Under the pieces are notes generated by a model that saw nothing but the letters and a program-made list of their open reading frames with translations, had not been told where the DNA came from and made no database searches. From assembly GCF_012911975.1 (NCBI RefSeq), contig NZ_SMDQ01000008.1, positions 62,001-126,000 on the forward strand: DNA of 64,000 nt. Reading direction: 5' to 3'. This document shows positions 45,799 to 55,332 of this stretch, piece by piece (within the stretch, counting starts at the first letter, position 1; each line of letters starts with the position of its first letter). The DNA is from Nodosilinea sp. P-1105. GTDB taxonomy: Bacteria; Cyanobacteriota; Cyanobacteriia; Phormidesmidales; Phormidesmidaceae. Position numbers and translations under genes: made by a program.

Positions 45799-46797
45799 CT
45801 ATTGCTGAAAAGCGAAAATAGTTTTCCAGTCATCTTTCATGCTGACCACCGTCCAGCCATTCTCCGCCGAAGCATTTAGGGAAGCATTGTCAGGCTCGGC
45901 ATAGGCAAATTCCCGCTCGGCATCGTCGTGGTTGATCATCAACTGCATGGAGGGCTGCTGCTGCTGGGAATAGGTCAGATGAGGAATGTCGCCCCCAGAG
46001 CGCACATTGCCAGCGGAGAAGATCGGGGGCTTACCGATGTGGAGATCCATACCAATGGGCTTGCCCTCTTTGTCGGTGACCAGGACAAGCTCTGGCAAGC
46101 GCCAAATCACCATTTCGCCATCGTGCTCCCGCCAATCTTTTTGGATGTGGGTGCCAATCACCTGCTGGGGTGGCACACCATAGAAAGGCTCACTGATTTG
46201 CCGCATTAAATCGATGCCGCCGCCAGAGCAGATCCAGGTTTGGAAGCCGTTGTCTCGCAAGTAGTCGAGCAATTCGACCATGGGCAGATAGGTGACTTCG
46301 GTCACAGGCACCCCCAAGGTGGGATACTCGGCAGTGGCAAAGAACTGCTGCACCTCGGCTTCGTACTCTGCCTGGGTGCGATCAGCATAGACCGCGGCCA
46401 AAAGCTCGGTTAGAGTCTCTTCTTCGGCCGTTTTGAAGTAGTCAAAGTCTTGGTCTAACAGCGCTTTGTAGGGCTGCTGCGATCGCAACTCCGGGTTTGC
46501 CGCCACCAGAGCATCCACCTCTGCCATGGTAAACAGCAGTTGAGGGTAGGGTTGCTCGGCCCAGAGAGTGCCGTCGTTGTCAAAGGTGGCAATGCGATCC
46601 TCTGGGGCGACAAAATCGGGGCTGTCGGGGTCAGTCACCCGAGCCACAAACTCGATAATGCCTTGCTTGACCTTGCCGTCATTCCAGTGGGGCAATGGAT
46701 CATTGGCAACAGCAAAAGCCGACCCCAGAAGACCATTAGCCCAAATTAAAACCACAGCCAGGGTCGCAGCCATGATCAGGTACATTAACTTTTTCAT
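45799..46797 (-). CDS. Exported HAD-superfamily phosphatase
   Basis: 332 residues. N-terminal signal (LMYLIMAATLAVVLIWANGLLGSAFA), then the HAD motif I as DNDGT (about residue 73), motif II serine in ICSGGG, and acidic residues of motif IV in NHDDAERE. The FDNDGTLWAEQPYPQ segment is typical of the nonspecific acid-phosphatase branch found in periplasmic proteins. Likely a periplasmic phosphatase; substrate not clear. The ATG at 46797 has AGGTG nearby, while the upstream TTG at 46812 does not lead into anything conserved. Confidence 0.8.
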   Translation of the reverse strand: MKKLMYLIMAATLAVVLIWANGLLGSAFAVANDPLPHWNDGKVKQGIIEFVARVTDPDSPDFVAPEDRIATFDNDGTLWAEQPYPQLLFTMAEVDALVAANPELRSQQPYKALLDQDFDYFKTAEEETLTELLAAVYADRTQAEYEAEVQQFFATAEYPTLGVPVTEVTYLPMVELLDYLRDNGFQTWICSGGGIDLMRQISEPFYGVPPQQVIGTHIQKDWREHDGEMVIWRLPELVLVTDKEGKPIGMDLHIGKPPIFSAGNVRSGGDIPHLTYSQQQQPSMQLMINHDDAEREFAYAEPDNASLNASAENGWTVVSMKDDWKTIFAFQQ

Positions 46798-46989
46798 CCT
46801 CACACCTAACAAGTCTGCATAAAAACCTGGGTTGTTACGACAGTCACCTAGGTAACAACCCTATATCTAGAGAAAGACCAACGACCATGCAAACTTGGAA
46901 CGATTTAGGGATCTGGGAGTATTAGTAAAAATATCCGATCCACCGCCAGTACTTTAGGGAGAAAGTAAGGCCCCGTCAACCTTTAGTAA

Positions 46990-48381
46990 TTAGCCCAGAC
47001 GGTTTTTGTACATGATCCCGTCTTTCATAATCACCAAAAAGTTCGCTGCCGGATCCTCAATCAGCTGAATATTCTCCAGCGGATCCCCATTCACCAGCAG
47101 CAAATCTGCCAGAGCACCCTCTTCTACAACCCCGAGCTTGCCGTCGTAGGGGTTGCGCGGCCCAGACATCGCCAGTAAATCGGCATTGGTGCTGGTGGCC
47201 ATCTTCAGCACTTCCGCCGGGGTGTACCACCGCACCATCTTGGCCAGCTTGGCTCCCTGACGCGGAGATCCTTGAGGGTTGAATAGCGTGTCTGTACCCC
47301 AGGCAGTTTTAATGTTGTACTTCTTGGCCAGGTTATAGGCCCTATCGGTACCCTCAGCCACCATCAGCTGCCTGGCCCGGTTGGCCGATCCCTCTGGGTA
47401 AGGGTTGCGGTCTTCATCGTCGAGGAAGGGCTGCATACTCAGCCAGGCGCCTTTCTCTGCAATCATCTGCGCGGTTTCCTCACCCATCAACTGACCGTGC
47501 TCAATGCTTTTAACTCCTGCCCGCAGCGCTGTCTGAATGGCTTTGTCGGTATAGGCATGGACGGCCACATAAGTGTTCCAGTTTTCCGCCACATCCACCG
47601 CCGCTTTAAACTCGGCTTCGGTGTATTCGCTGACGTCGATCGGGTCGTGGGCTGAGGCCACCCCGCCCCCCGCCGCCAGCTTAATCTGGCTGGCCCCCCG
47701 CATTAGCTGCTCACGGGAACGGCGCAGCACCTCGGGCACTCCATCGGCGATCGCACTCACCCCGATCTCTTCCGCTGGGCTCAGCGGCGACATCGGCGTC
47801 CTAGGTAGCTCTTCGACTTCTCGAAAATCGCCGTGGCCACTGGTCTGGGAAATCATCGCCCCTGACGGCCAGATGCGCGGCCCCACCACATCGCCCCGAT
47901 CAATCGATCGCTTCAGTTCAAACACCGGCCCGGCCACATCGCGGACGCTGGTGAACCCGCGCAGCAGCATGGCTGTGGCATTTTCTTCCGCTTTGCGAAA
48001 CAGCAGCTCCGGTGAGCCCGCCCCCGCCTCCAGTTCTTCCTGGGTGCTGGTCTCCATAAACAGGTGGGTGTGGGCATCGATCAGCCCCGGCATCAGCACC
48101 CGCCCCTCGCCATTGATTCGAGTCAGGTCACTGCCCGCCGGAATCGGAAACGGTCGGGTATCGATGGTTTCAATCTGGTTGCCCACCACCAGGACGTTGG
48201 AGGGTGCCGACAGTTGCTCGGCAGTGCCGTCAAATATCCGCACGTTTTCAAATAGAACGGCGGTGGGCTGGGACGTTTGGGGCGCTGGGCTCTGAGCAAA
48301 GGTCAATGGAGACATGAAACCGATCAGCCCTAGCAGCAAAACGCCTAGGGCCAGGGCAATGTAGCGCGATCGCATAGACAT
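46990..48381 (-). CDS. Exported metal-dependent amidohydrolase (imidazolonepropionase-like)
   Basis: 463 residues. Signal peptide about 8-30 (ALALGVLLLGLIGFMSPLTFA), then an amidohydrolase-superfamily TIM barrel: LMPGLIDAHTHLF with the HxH metal pair, a KLAAGGG strand with the Lys-carbamate candidate, AVHAYTDKA with His, SIEHGQLM with His, and TAWGTDTLF with the metal Asp. The family acts on dipeptides, imidazolones or similar cyclic amides. Exported members are often prolidase-like (Xaa-Pro dipeptidase), but substrate cannot be decided. ATG at 48381; a second ATG lies two codons on. Normal length. Confidence 0.83.
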   Translation of the reverse strand: MSMRSRYIALALGVLLLGLIGFMSPLTFAQSPAPQTSQPTAVLFENVRIFDGTAEQLSAPSNVLVVGNQIETIDTRPFPIPAGSDLTRINGEGRVLMPGLIDAHTHLFMETSTQEELEAGAGSPELLFRKAEENATAMLLRGFTSVRDVAGPVFELKRSIDRGDVVGPRIWPSGAMISQTSGHGDFREVEELPRTPMSPLSPAEEIGVSAIADGVPEVLRRSREQLMRGASQIKLAAGGGVASAHDPIDVSEYTEAEFKAAVDVAENWNTYVAVHAYTDKAIQTALRAGVKSIEHGQLMGEETAQMIAEKGAWLSMQPFLDDEDRNPYPEGSANRARQLMVAEGTDRAYNLAKKYNIKTAWGTDTLFNPQGSPRQGAKLAKMVRWYTPAEVLKMATSTNADLLAMSGPRNPYDGKLGVVEEGALADLLLVNGDPLENIQLIEDPAANFLVIMKDGIMYKNRLG

Positions 48382-48661
48382 AGAAATAATTTGGTTGAAT
48401 TAAGGGTTGGGTTCTTAGCCAAGGGAAGAATTAACACTGGGAGGGAAAGAACTATCCCTGACTAGAGCCCTCAGCAGGGTACCAGCAGTCTTCTGCTCGG
48501 GCAAACCAGCATTAACGTATGTAAAGCCCCGTCCTAGCGGTCAGAATCGGACATGAACCCCCTATCTATACGTCTGGAAAGCTTTGAAACACAAGGGATT
48601 TCCTTTCAGCCTTCAGCCTTCTGCGCACGGGCTACGCCCTACTGTCTTCTGCCTTCCAGTG
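48382..48661. other. Intergenic, no gene seen
   Basis: 280 bases between two minus-strand genes. Nothing coding; a short GGGCTACGCCC palindrome near 48632-48642 echoes the GCTACGCC arm of repeat family B. Confidence 0.4.
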
Positions 48662-49918
48662 CTAGGGAGCCACCCCAAACCATTTGCGATAGATCTGAGC
48701 ATAGGTGTCATCTTCTCGCAGGGCGAGAATAGCTAGGTTGACCGGAGTACGGTAAGGGCTGCCCTCGGGCATGGCGATCGCATAGAATTTTTCCAAAAAT
48801 GGCGTACCCACTACCTCAAACCTGACCTCGGGCTCAAAGGTCGCAAAGTGCAGCAAGATCGGTCGCGGGGCAATAATAGCGTCCACCTCCTGATCCGCCA
48901 GGGCTTGGTAGGCTTGCTCGGGCTGGTCAAACTTAATCACCCGGCGAAGGTTGTGCCCCTCCAGATACTCCACCACCGTATCGTCGGCCACCAGGGCCAC
49001 AGGGCGATTTTGCAGATCCTCCAGACCATGAATACCGCCCCGCAGCTCTTGCAGGGTCATCTCGGCGGTGAGCCCCGCCGTGAAATAGGTCAGGTAAACA
49101 ATCCCGACAAACACCCAAAATAGAGCCACCAGCCTGCCCACCGGGGCATCGGGCATTTCTTCCGCCTGCCCTACCAGGGCCAGGACCGTCCACCACAACG
49201 CCTCAAAAATCCCTGGGAAGTAGGCAGTATGCTCAATCACACTGTTCTGGCTTTTGCGCTCAAAGTACCAGACCACATGGGCGGGTATCACCATCAGTAA
49301 CGCCACCACAGCCGATAACCGCAGCAAATTGGGCCTAGTGATGCGCTGCAAAATCTCTTGCTCAGCCGAGCGGCGTTGCTGAGAGGGCTCTGGCACCATA
49401 ATTTGCAGGCCCGCTGCCAAAATCGGGTGAGAAAAGTCGAACTCCCGCTCATACTGGCTGGTAATGGGGATGGCCGCCACCGCCAAATCGGCTTCGCCCG
49501 TCCGCAGCGCCGCCAGCACGTCGTGCACTTTGGTATGGGTAGTGATAGCGACCGGGGTTTGCTCCCAGTGAAGATGCTCAGCCACCGCCCGACCGATATC
49601 TACGCTAAAACCCACCAACTCTCCATCTTGCTCAAAGGCGTCGGGGCGCATCAGGTGCGTGGCAATGCGCAGCGGAGGTGGGGCAGCGGATTCTTCAGAC
49701 ATAGCACCGGGTAAGTCTAATTCTGGTTGAGGATGGGCTGGAGCGATCGCCAGCAGAAGTACACAAACTACCCCCGTCACCACCCCAACCATTAACCCCG
49801 ACCTGGATCGCAATCTGCCCCAACGCCGCCGCTTCTGTCGATGAGTAAAACGCCTAAAAGTAAGCCATAGCTGACGCTTCACAACTGATCCAGGAAACCG
49901 ATTAAGTGGATTCTGCAT
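48662..49918 (-). CDS. Glutamate-receptor-like ion channel with substrate-binding domain (GluR0 type)
   Basis: 418 residues from the ATG at 49918 (a GTG at 49972 overlaps a strong AGGAGG and would add 18 residues). A basic leader and anchor segment (about 44-64) precede a type 3 solute-binding domain split by a channel insert: first lobe (PPLRIATHLMRPDAFE, GFSVDIGRAVAEHLHW, AVAAIPITSQYEREFDFSHPI), then a TM helix (LSAVVALLMVIPAHVVWYF), the pore loop (FEALWWTVLALVG), a TM helix (LVALFWVFVGIVYLTYFTAGL) with a TAxLTA-like gating motif, then the second lobe. The usual potassium filter TVGYGD is replaced by LALVGQAEEMPD. Likely a ligand-gated channel with altered ion choice. Confidence 0.82.
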   Translation of the reverse strand: MQNPLNRFPGSVVKRQLWLTFRRFTHRQKRRRWGRLRSRSGLMVGVVTGVVCVLLLAIAPAHPQPELDLPGAMSEESAAPPPLRIATHLMRPDAFEQDGELVGFSVDIGRAVAEHLHWEQTPVAITTHTKVHDVLAALRTGEADLAVAAIPITSQYEREFDFSHPILAAGLQIMVPEPSQQRRSAEQEILQRITRPNLLRLSAVVALLMVIPAHVVWYFERKSQNSVIEHTAYFPGIFEALWWTVLALVGQAEEMPDAPVGRLVALFWVFVGIVYLTYFTAGLTAEMTLQELRGGIHGLEDLQNRPVALVADDTVVEYLEGHNLRRVIKFDQPEQAYQALADQEVDAIIAPRPILLHFATFEPEVRFEVVGTPFLEKFYAIAMPEGSPYRTPVNLAILALREDDTYAQIYRKWFGVAP

Positions 49919-50097
49919 CGCATATAGATCACGAGTGGCACACCATTGGAGATGTAACCCACTATTATGCACCTCCTAGAACAGGAGCTTAACTTTAATT
50001 TAACGTGAGAAGCTTGCCAGACAAGCTGTGTCTTCTACCCACCCATCGCTATCTTCGGCTTTAACCGTGACGGCTCACACCTAGCTTAGAGCAAAGA

Positions 50098-50652
50098 CTA
50101 CCCTTCACCATCAGCGTCAGATCGGGCATCGCCACCTAATCTTGGCGGATTAGGCGGATTGAGGTAATCTCTTTTACTTTTATTACTGCTATTACTGCGC
50201 ACATAGAGAATTAGCGCGATCGAAGCAATGACCAGGCTAATGCCAGCCCCGAGATTAAACACATCTGCAGCACTCGTCAACTCTAATACGCTACTGGCAA
50301 AATTAATCACCAGCAATACCATTACCACACTGATCAAGGTGACCTTGAGATCCTCAAATTCCTCGATGGCAAACCAGCGAGGCAACCGTAGGGATGAACT
50401 GATAAATAAGTGATACAGCCCGATCGCAGTAATGTACAAGACCACGCCTAAAAACAAAAGGTCTAGAACTTCAATAGCTTCTAGGGCGACTTTTTTTGAG
50501 GCTTCTGTGGTAAACTCTGCTGCCAAAAACATACTACCAACATTTCTGACAGTGACAATGGCCCCAAAAACCAAAATAGCGCCTGAGCTTACCAAAGCTG
50601 AAGCAACCGCCAAACTAATTAGATGGCGAGCATTCAATAGCAAACGTTCCAT
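50098..50652 (-). CDS. UPF0114/YqhA-family membrane protein
   Basis: 184 residues with three or four membrane segments (ISLAVASALVSSGAILVFGAIV, LLFLGVVLYITAIGLYHLF, VTLISVVMVLLVINFASSVL, LGAGISLVIASIALILYV). The pattern and the SLRLPRWFAIEEFEDLK loop match the YqhA/UPF0114 group, whose role is unknown. The ATG at 50652 follows GGAAGGA. A charged, Pro/Gly-rich tail (about 158-184) extends beyond the usual end. Monocistronic. Confidence 0.8.
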   Translation of the reverse strand: MERLLLNARHLISLAVASALVSSGAILVFGAIVTVRNVGSMFLAAEFTTEASKKVALEAIEVLDLLFLGVVLYITAIGLYHLFISSSLRLPRWFAIEEFEDLKVTLISVVMVLLVINFASSVLELTSAADVFNLGAGISLVIASIALILYVRSNSSNKSKRDYLNPPNPPRLGGDARSDADGEG

Positions 50653-50786
50653 GGGTCCTTCCGGTTAACTGCCAGCCCCTACGATCAGACAGTTTCTGTC
50701 TGACACCTGATACCTAAGGCCTGATACCCTTGCTCAAACCCGTCACACTTCAGTAGCGGGACATCAGTAGCGGAACATGAGAGTGA

Positions 50787-51140
50787 TTATAGGCTAATTC
50801 CCAGCTCGTCTATTAGCCAGTTCACCACCTGCTGCCGCTCCCCAGGGGTGAGGTAGAACCGGCCCTGGTAACGAAGGCGATCGTTGATGTCTTCAACATC
50901 AGCCAGGGTAAACAGCCCCGCTGTGGTGGCAATGGTGCAGAGAATATCGTCCTTGCCCTGCTGATCAAGCCCGCCGTAGCGATATCGAGCGATGTACTGC
51001 CCTAGCTTGTCAAAGTCATAGCTGTCTTGGGCTAGGCGTTGCTTCTTCTCTTCAGGGATAGTTTCCCCAGCAGCCATTTTGGCGTAGTCGGTGTCTAGTA
51101 TGTTGAGCCGGATGATGTTGGGCTGTTGATTAAAACTCAA
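50787..51140 (-). CDS. Hypothetical protein (117 aa)
   Basis: 117 residues, soluble and helical, rich in Tyr and Asp (SYDFDKLGQYIARYRYGG), with no motif that I recognise. The start is a TTG at 51140 supported by AGGAGG six bases upstream, so the gene is real despite the rare codon. It lies between the UPF0114 gene and the deformylase, with repeat family A copy 3 just behind it. Function unknown. Confidence 0.6.
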   Translation of the reverse strand: MSFNQQPNIIRLNILDTDYAKMAAGETIPEEKKQRLAQDSYDFDKLGQYIARYRYGGLDQQGKDDILCTIATTAGLFTLADVEDINDRLRYQGRFYLTPGERQQVVNWLIDELGISL

Positions 51141-51227
51141 ACTGCCTCCTTTGCTTCAGCGCACCATGGCTTTAAGGTGATTCTCTCGTGAGCTAGTGGT
51201 TTGTCAAGCCAGAGATAACGGGGCTAC

Positions 51228-51286
51228 GGTTCACGGTATGCGGTTCACGGTCAGCCGTAGACCTTGCACCTTAAACCGTAAACCTC
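51228..51286. repeat. Interspersed repeat family A, copy 3
   Basis: GGTTCACGGTATGCGGTTCA through the CACC..TAAACCGTA arm, matching 4517-4577 and 5346-5411 in part. Together with 51141-51402, which holds no gene, it separates the hypothetical gene and def. Confidence 0.6.
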
Positions 51287-51402
51287 AGGCCGCATCTCCC
51301 GGCATGAGGTTTTGACTGAACACCCGTGATCAGGTCAGACGATTAATCTGGACTCCAGGATAGGGCAGATTTTCGAGATGCCTCAGTTCTGTTGGATATT
51401 TT

Positions 51403-51978
51403 TCAGGAACTGGCTGGGGTTGTTGCATCCTGTAATATCACCGAGCCAAATGTGTCGATTACCATGGCCTGGTAATCCTGTTCTGACAGCACATCGGCCG
51501 ATGACGCCACCCGGTCCAGGAAAACGTGACCGGCCAGATGGTCCAGCTCATGCTGCACAATCCGGGCCACAAAGTCTGACCAGATCTGGTGCTGGGGCTG
51601 CCCCCAACGATCTAAATAGGCGACCGCTACAGTTTGGTAGCGCCGCACCTGCCCCCGCAGACCGGGCACACTCAGGCAACCTTCCCAGCCTTTCACCTGG
51701 TCTGGGCTGTGGGCGACTATCCAGGGGTTGATCAGCACGGTGGGGTCCATCGCTGGGGCCTGGGGATAGCGCAGGTTCGGTCGAGAAGCCACAACCACAA
51801 TCTGCTGTGACCAACCCAACTGGGGGGCCGCAATACCCACCCCATGGGCAGCTTCTACAGTGGTGAGCAGTTGGTCAATGTGTCCCTGCACCTGGGGATC
51901 GGCCAGGTTGGACACAGGGCGCGATCGCCGCCGCAAAATCGGATTCCCGAGGGTAATTAACGGTGTCGATGGATCCAT
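51403..51978 (-). CDS. def: Peptide deformylase
   Basis: A 191-residue cytoplasmic metalloenzyme that removes the formyl group from nascent proteins. All three family motifs are intact: GVGIAAPQLG (46-55), EGCLSVP with Cys101 as metal ligand, and HELDH with His143, Glu144 and His147. Length is normal. The ATG at 51978 gives MDPSTPLITLGNPILRRRS. It converges with no neighbour; about 340 bases separate it from dnaA, which is divergent. Confidence 0.95.
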   Translation of the reverse strand: MDPSTPLITLGNPILRRRSRPVSNLADPQVQGHIDQLLTTVEAAHGVGIAAPQLGWSQQIVVVASRPNLRYPQAPAMDPTVLINPWIVAHSPDQVKGWEGCLSVPGLRGQVRRYQTVAVAYLDRWGQPQHQIWSDFVARIVQHELDHLAGHVFLDRVASSADVLSEQDYQAMVIDTFGSVILQDATTPASS

Positions 51979-52317
51979 AGATCAAAAAGTTGAGGCCATT
52001 GTTGAGGCCATTGAAACATCCTCGTCTAACCTCCAGGTTAGCGTGCTTGAATAGACCAACAGGGATATCAAGCCATGATCTCCCTGTCTATCACCAATGG
52101 ATCATCAAACCAATGGATCAACCTTTGGTATCCCTTGGGGGATGGGTCAACGCTGCGCACCCGCTCACTGGCACCATATGTAGACCAAAAGACACTTTAT
52201 GTAACCATATCTAGTACCCTATAGATCCCTGGGGGGTGTGTCCCCTGGGTAGGGGTCAGGCACTCGGCATCCCCGCAGGGGCTGCACCAGTTTGTCAACG
52301 TTGTTCAGAGGTGGGCT
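51979..52317. promoter_or_regulatory. Divergent def-dnaA intergenic region
   Basis: 339 bases of leader for dnaA and def. CCAATGGATCA occurs twice, about 16 bases apart, near 52093-52120. I looked for DnaA boxes (TTWTNCACA) and saw none, so an origin is not supported here. Confidence 0.4.
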
Positions 52318-53697
52318 GTGGATCAGGCGCTGAATCGATTGTGGGAAGAAGTGCTGCAACAGCTGCAATTACAGCTGAGTCGCCCCACCTTTGAAACCTG
52401 GATCAAGCCAGCCCAGGCCCAGGCCTTGAGCGATCAGGCCCTGGTAATTTCTACCCCCAACCCCTTTGCCCGCAATTGGGTGCAAAAGCACTATGTCGAT
52501 ACCATTAGTCGGGTGGTGCAGGATATTTTAGGTAAGCCGGTGGATGTGCAAGTCACCGTAGCGGACACCGTCGCCGACCCGATGCCATCTCCGACGGTGG
52601 CTGATCAGGCCTGGCCAAAGCCGGTTCCTCGCCCAACCCCCATCCACCGACCTGCCCCAGACCCCCAGCAGGACGCTTACAACGCCCTTAACCCCAAGGC
52701 GGTCTTTTCCCGGTTTGTGGTGGGGGCCAACAACCGCATGGCCCATGCCGCCGCCCTGGCGGTAGCCGAGTCGCCGGGGCGGGAGTTTAACCCGCTGTTT
52801 CTCTGTGGCGGTGTGGGTCTGGGCAAAACCCACCTGATGCAAGCCATCGGTCACTACCGGCAGGAAATTTCTGCCCAGGCGCGGGTGGCCTATGTGTCCA
52901 CCGAACAGTTCACGAATGACCTGATTGCTGCCATTCGCAAAGACAGCATGCAACATTTCCGCTCCCACTATCGGGATGTGGATATTCTGCTGGTGGATGA
53001 TATTCAGTTTATTGAAGGCAAAGAATACACCCAAGAAGAGTTTTTTCACACCTTCAATACCCTGCACGAAGCGGGCAAACAAATTGTGCTGGCGTCAGAC
53101 CGGCCGCCCAATCAAATTCAGCGATTGCAAGACCGGTTGATCTCTCGATTTTCCATGGGATTGATTGCCGATATCCAGCCGCCCGACTATGAGACCCGCA
53201 TGGCCATTTTGCAAAAAAAGGCAGAGTACGAGCATGTGCAATTGCCCCGAGAGGCGATCGAGTACATCGCCGCTAACTACACCTCCAACATTCGTGAACT
53301 GGAGGGGGCGCTGATCCGGGCGATCGCCTACACCTCCATCTCGGGCCTGACCATGAGTGTGGAAAATTTGACGACGGTGCTGACCCCGTCTAAGGAAAAG
53401 ATCGAAGCGTCCCCGACGGCGGTGCTGACGGCGGTGGCAGAGCAGTTCAATGTCTCGGTGGAAGACCTGAAAGGCAGTTCTCGCCGTCGGGAAATCAGCC
53501 AGGCTCGCCAGATTGGCATGTACCTGATGCGGCAGCACACGGAACTGAGTTTGCCTAAGATTGGTGAAGCGTTCGGCGGCAAAGACCACACGACCGTGAT
53601 GTACGGCTGCAACACGGTAGAAAAAAAGATGAAGCGAGATCTGGATCTGGCCCAAATCATTCGCAAGCTGGGCGATCGCATCCAGCTCAATGGTTAA
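52318..53697 (+). CDS. dnaA: Chromosomal replication initiator DnaA
   Basis: 459 residues with all four domains: N-terminal domain I ([22 protein letters not shown]), a Pro-rich domain II (about 90-115), AAA+ domain III with Walker [10 protein letters not shown] (164-172) and Walker B LLVDD (224-228), and domain IV with the DNA-binding helix-turn-helix ending in [12 protein letters not shown] (about 423-436). It opens the replication origin and acts in initiation. The GTG at 52318 starts a protein of normal length. Divergent from def. A short inverted TTGGCT / AGCCAA pair spans the region just after the stop. Confidence 0.96.
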   Translation: MDQALNRLWEEVLQQLQLQLSRPTFETWIKPAQAQALSDQALVISTPNPFARNWVQKHYVDTISRVVQDILGKPVDVQVTVADTVADPMPSPTVADQAWPKPVPRPTPIHRPAPDPQQDAYNALNPKAVFSRFVVGANNRMAHAAALAVAESPGREFNPLFLCGGVGLGKTHLMQAIGHYRQEISAQARVAYVSTEQFTNDLIAAIRKDSMQHFRSHYRDVDILLVDDIQFIEGKEYTQEEFFHTFNTLHEAGKQIVLASDRPPNQIQRLQDRLISRFSMGLIADIQPPDYETRMAILQKKAEYEHVQLPREAIEYIAANYTSNIRELEGALIRAIAYTSISGLTMSVENLTTVLTPSKEKIEASPTAVLTAVAEQFNVSVEDLKGSSRRREISQARQIGMYLMRQHTELSLPKIGEAFGGKDHTTVMYGCNTVEKKMKRDLDLAQIIRKLGDRIQLNG

Positions 53698-53832
53698 TTG
53701 GCTCAATCCTTGCTCCCAGGAAGAACATTGAGTTCTGGGGTAAGCCAATGCAGCCGGTCTGGCAACAGACCACCTGGCGTTTACGGTCGGTCGGCCCTGC
53801 TGTAGGATCATTGCTTGTCTTATTGTTTGGCC

Positions 53833-55098
53833 ATGCCTTCCCAGCCCCTTCTGCAAGCCCTGGTTCCCTGCCCCACGGGTCCTCTCCAGGTTCCCCTTGA
53901 GGGTCCGCCCCAGTCTGCGGGGAGGGGGGAAGCTGGGGTTGGGCTGGGGCGCGATCGCCCCCTGGACCTGTCCCTGGTGATTCCCACCTACAACGAAGCG
54001 GCCAATGTGGCTGTGTTAGTGGAGCAGCTGACCCAATTGTTGGAGGGGGTGATGCCCCACCGCTACGAGCTGATTTTGGTCGACGACGACAGCCCCGATC
54101 GCACCTGGAAAACAGCCCTGGGCTTGACCCCCACCTATCCCCAGCTGCGGGTGATGCGCCGCCGGACAGAGCGCGGCCTATCTTCGGCGGTGATTCGGGG
54201 TTGGCAGGTGGCGAGGGGCCAGATTTTGGCGGTGATTGATGCCGATTTGCAACATCCTCCCCAGGTGTTAACGGATCTGCTGGCTGCTATGCACCAGGGG
54301 GCGGACCTGGCGGTGGCCAGCCGCCATGTGACCGGGGGTGGAGTGAGCGACTGGAACCTGGCCCGCCGCCTGCTATCCCGGGGGGCCCAAACCTTGGGGT
54401 TGTTGTTGCTGCCCCAGGTGGTGGGGCGAGTGAGCGATCCGATGAGTGGTTATTTTATGGTGCAGCGGCGGGCGATCGCGGGGCCGATCCTCAATCCCAA
54501 AGGCTACAAAATTCTGCTAGAAGTGCTGGGGCGGGGCAAGGTTCACACCATTGCAGAAGTGGGCTATGTGTTTCAAGAGCGCCAGCAGGGGGCCAGCAAA
54601 GTCACCTGGCGCCAGTATGTAGACTACATGCATCACCTGCTGCGGCTGCGGCTGGGGGGTCGCATCTCTCAGGTGCATCAGCGGTTTCCCCTGAAGCGGT
54701 TTGTGCGGTTTGGCCTGGTGGGGTTGAGCGGGGTAGTGGTGGATATGGCCATGCTCTATCTGCTGCATGGCAGCCTGGGGTTGCCCCTCACCCGCAGCAA
54801 AATTGTGGCGGCGGAGGTGGCGATCATCAACAACTTTATTTGGAACGATGCCTGGACCTTCGCCGATGTGAGTTTGCAGCAGCGGGGCTGGTCAGCGCGG
54901 CTGAAGCGATTCCTCAAGTTCAACCTGATCTGCCTGGCGGGGCTGGTGCTGAATGTGCTGGTGCTGAATGGGGTGTACAACCTGGTGTTTGGCCAACGGT
55001 GGGCCTATCTGGCCAATTTGATTGCGATCGCGGTGGTCACCTTTTGGAATTTTTGGCTGAATCTAAAGCTGAGCTGGCGAGTCACCCAAATCAAATAA
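53833..55098 (+). CDS. GT2 glycosyltransferase with C-terminal GtrA membrane domain
   Basis: 421 residues joining two domains: a dolichol-phosphate-mannose-synthase-like family 2 transferase (LVIPTYNEAANV, the DDDSPDRT nucleotide site, DADLQHPP with metal Asp, and MSGYFMV) to about residue 250, and a GtrA-type four-helix membrane domain afterwards (FGLVGLSGVVVDMAMLYLLH, LICLAGLVLNVLVLNGVYN). Such fusions transfer a sugar to a polyprenyl-phosphate carrier and help flip it across the membrane for cell-surface glycan. The ATG at 53833 was preferred to the in-frame TTG at 53815; the first ~45 residues (LQVPLEGPPQSAGRG) are low complexity. Monocistronic. Confidence 0.85.
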   Translation: MPSQPLLQALVPCPTGPLQVPLEGPPQSAGRGEAGVGLGRDRPLDLSLVIPTYNEAANVAVLVEQLTQLLEGVMPHRYELILVDDDSPDRTWKTALGLTPTYPQLRVMRRRTERGLSSAVIRGWQVARGQILAVIDADLQHPPQVLTDLLAAMHQGADLAVASRHVTGGGVSDWNLARRLLSRGAQTLGLLLLPQVVGRVSDPMSGYFMVQRRAIAGPILNPKGYKILLEVLGRGKVHTIAEVGYVFQERQQGASKVTWRQYVDYMHHLLRLRLGGRISQVHQRFPLKRFVRFGLVGLSGVVVDMAMLYLLHGSLGLPLTRSKIVAAEVAIINNFIWNDAWTFADVSLQQRGWSARLKRFLKFNLICLAGLVLNVLVLNGVYNLVFGQRWAYLANLIAIAVVTFWNFWLNLKLSWRVTQIK

Positions 55099-55332
55099 CA
55101 CCAGGGCTGCTTAATGTTACAGCTTTGCCCCCCCGCCCCCCAATTCTGGGGGGATCTGAAGCCCCCAAGTTTGGGGGTTTGGGGGCTAAGACCATACAAG
55201 CCATAGTTTGTAGGTTGGGTGGCGCGCCAGCAGAACCCAACAAGGCTGACTGCTGTTGGGTGACCCTGCGTTTCCCCCAATCTACGGGACTCTAAGTTTT
55301 AGTCTTACCGATGCTCTACCTGGTTCAACGGG
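55099..55332. repeat. Intergenic repeats, including family C copy 2
   Basis: 55130-55190 has G/C palindromes (CCCCCAATTCTGGGGG and GCCCCCAAGTTTGGGGGTTTGGGGGC). Bases 55210-55244 match the inner part of the element at 45737-45773 in opposite orientation. The two flanking genes converge here. Confidence 0.65.

Noticed and set aside
49918-49972. GTG start of the channel gene immediately after AGGAGG
   Set aside because: The spacing is too short (about one base) for that Shine-Dalgarno; kept only as an alternative start.
51979-52317. Replication origin beside dnaA
   Set aside because: No DnaA boxes (TTWTNCACA) or AT-rich unwinding stretch were seen; cyanobacterial origins are often elsewhere.
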